Shown here one piece after another: positions 62,957 to 64,000 of a stretch of 64,000 nucleotides of DNA; within the stretch, counting starts at the first letter, position 1; every line of letters begins with the position of its first letter. This stretch comes from Paenarthrobacter sp. PH39-S1 (GTDB lineage Bacteria; Actinomycetota; Actinomycetes; Actinomycetales; Micrococcaceae). Both the position numbers and the translations under genes were made by a program. The notes beneath the pieces are model-generated. The model made no database searches. It worked only from the letters and a program-made list of their open reading frames with translations, and was not told the DNA's origin. The stretch covers positions 42,570-106,569 of the forward strand of contig NZ_JASISR010000016.1 in assembly GCF_030063245.1 (NCBI RefSeq), in the 5' to 3' direction.

Positions 62957-63030
62957 CTGCCGTCGTCGTCCGTGGTTTGCTCTTGCGACGACCGCCTCAC
63001 CCGGCTGCCGCCGTCGTCCGTGGTTTGCTC
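62951..63030. repeat. 32-bp direct repeat, 48-base period
   Basis: Copies at 62951-62982 and 62999-63030 start ACCCGGCTGCCG and end TGGTTTGCTC, with one mismatch. The right copy touches the stop codon of the molybdopterin oxidoreductase gene. Confidence 0.8.
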
Positions 63031-64000
63031 AAATGGACTGACGGTATCCGAAGAACTCGTGGTCGTTGTTGTAGCCGCCCTGACCGCCGCCGACCTCGGA
63101 GAAATGCTCAACGAACTCGATGCCCTTGATCCATTTGACCAGTTTAAAACCGAGCTCCACTTCATTGCGCAGCCGCAGCGGGGCCCCGTGGCCATAGGAG
63201 AGCGGCTCATCGTTCATGTCATAGGCCAGCATTGTCAGCCGGTAGGCCATCTGCCCGATCGGCTGCGCGTCGTAGTAGATGCCCTTGTCGGGCCCCTCGG
63301 CGAAGGAATAGAAGATGACCCACTTTGCCTCCGGCTTGGGCCTGGCCACCTCGAGAATGGTCTGCATGGAGACGCCGCCCCATTTCGCCACGCCGGACCA
63401 GCCCTGGATACAGAAGTGCTGGGTGATCTGTTCGTGATGGGGGAGGGCGCGCAGCTGCTCAAGGTCCAGTTCCACCGGGTTGTCCACCAGGCCGTTGATC
63501 CGCAGCCGGAAGTTGGTGAAATTTCCGGCCCGCAGTTCTTTGTATTCCTCGGTTTCCGGAAACTTGCCGTTGTGCCAGAAGTACGGGGAAATGTCCTTCT
63601 CGGTGTACTGGCCGGGTTTGGCATCAATATGCTCGAAGAGCCGCTGCGCCGGCCCGATCAGCGCGTAGCCCACCTTCTGGACCGTGCGCGGATGGCGGTA
63701 GGTCAAGGGAGTGGCGGCGACCCAGGTAACGATCACGACCAGCGTGGAAACGGCCAAGATTCCGAATCCGAGCCAGGATTCGTTGTCCTCGCTGGCGTAC
63801 ATATGGTTGAGGTTCCGCAGGGCCCCGGTGGTCACCACCAATGTCACATGCACCACGATAAACAGGACGAACCAGCACAGAACCAGGAAATGCAGGGAAC
63901 GGGCCGCCTGGATGCTGAACAAGGAGCTGATCCGGCGGAACCGGGTGGAGAGCGCCGGGGACATGCCCAATCCCGTTACCAAGGCCGCCGGGGCGGCGAT
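63029..64000 (-). CDS. Membrane molybdopterin-dependent oxidoreductase (partial)
   Basis: At least 323 residues; the frame stays open to the window edge, so the N-terminus is missing. The front carries membrane helices of a cytochrome b561-like part (SLHFLVLCWFVLFIVVHVTLVV with a helix His, and GILAVSTLVVIVTWVAATPL). The rest is a sulfite-oxidase-type molybdopterin domain: FRLRINGLVDNPVELDLEQLRALPHHEQITQHFCIQGWSGVAKWGGV, with the molybdenum Cys in FCIQGWS, then MLAYDMNDEPLSYGHGAPLRLR. It probably passes electrons between a periplasmic substrate and the membrane. Confidence 0.88.
   Translation of the reverse strand: MAAPAALVTGLGMSPALSTRFRRISSLFSIQAARSLHFLVLCWFVLFIVVHVTLVVTTGALRNLNHMYASEDNESWLGFGILAVSTLVVIVTWVAATPLTYRHPRTVQKVGYALIGPAQRLFEHIDAKPGQYTEKDISPYFWHNGKFPETEEYKELRAGNFTNFRLRINGLVDNPVELDLEQLRALPHHEQITQHFCIQGWSGVAKWGGVSMQTILEVARPKPEAKWVIFYSFAEGPDKGIYYDAQPIGQMAYRLTMLAYDMNDEPLSYGHGAPLRLRNEVELGFKLVKWIKGIEFVEHFSEVGGGQGGYNNDHEFFGYRQSI

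Overview
The window is a high-GC actinobacterial chromosome segment, most probably from Arthrobacter or a close relative in the Micrococcaceae. The evidence is gene content: a mycothiol ligase (MshC), the complete Pup-proteasome locus, the RNA polymerase-binding protein RbpA, and PafB and PafC fused into one protein, an arrangement I know from Arthrobacter. Many GTG starts, ATGA overlaps and start codons placed like those of leaderless mRNAs fit this. The genus is an inference, not a database result.

Layout. 0.4-5.7 kb: aldo/keto reductase, tRNA-Leu(GAG), M20 peptidase, acyl-CoA dehydrogenase-like protein and two small conserved-type genes. 5.8-7.9 kb: wreckage of a DUF222/HNH-type gene and three tyrosine recombinases. 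8.2-11.3 kb: a visibly less GC-rich, probably acquired catabolic operon (DUF3311 protein, sodium:solute symporter, cytosine-deaminase-like amidohydrolase). 12-18.3 kb: aldo/keto reductase, UppP, MshC, PAC2 protein, HAD hydrolase and site-2 protease. 18.5-34.4 kb: the core block trmI-mpa-dop-pup-prcB-prcA-pafA-FKBP-FKBP | pafBC-membrane protein-tatA-tatC-helY. It joins pupylation and proteasomal degradation to the PafBC DNA-damage regulator, the Tat translocase and an RNA helicase. 34.5-46.7 kb: YtcJ-type amidohydrolase, a candidate structured RNA, polyprenol-phosphate mannosyltransferase, rbpA, a 15-bp minisatellite, ABC exporter, SPFH/NfeD pair, the divergent MocR regulator/YczE pair, an RlmA-type methyltransferase and a cupin.

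46.8-64 kb is the most disturbed part. It starts with a Tn3-type terminal repeat and a transposase remnant. Next is a kdp potassium operon in which the KdpDE sensor genes are intact but the transporter is wrecked: kdpA has three frame-disrupting lesions, and a remnant of kdpB is joined in frame to the tail of kdpC. A large APC-type permease lies next to it. After decayed GT2 and DUF2064 glycosyltransferase genes comes an intact, tightly overlapped five-gene operon: DoxX, membrane protein, acyl-CoA dehydrogenase-like flavoprotein, signal-less PhnD-like binding-fold protein and radical SAM enzyme. A broken serine resolvase and a molybdopterin oxidoreductase cut by the window edge close the segment.

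The best candidates for something undescribed are the radical SAM/PhnD-like/ACAD/DoxX operon and the structured RNA upstream of the mannosyltransferase gene. The wrecked Kdp transporter with surviving sensor genes is the clearest evolutionary oddity.
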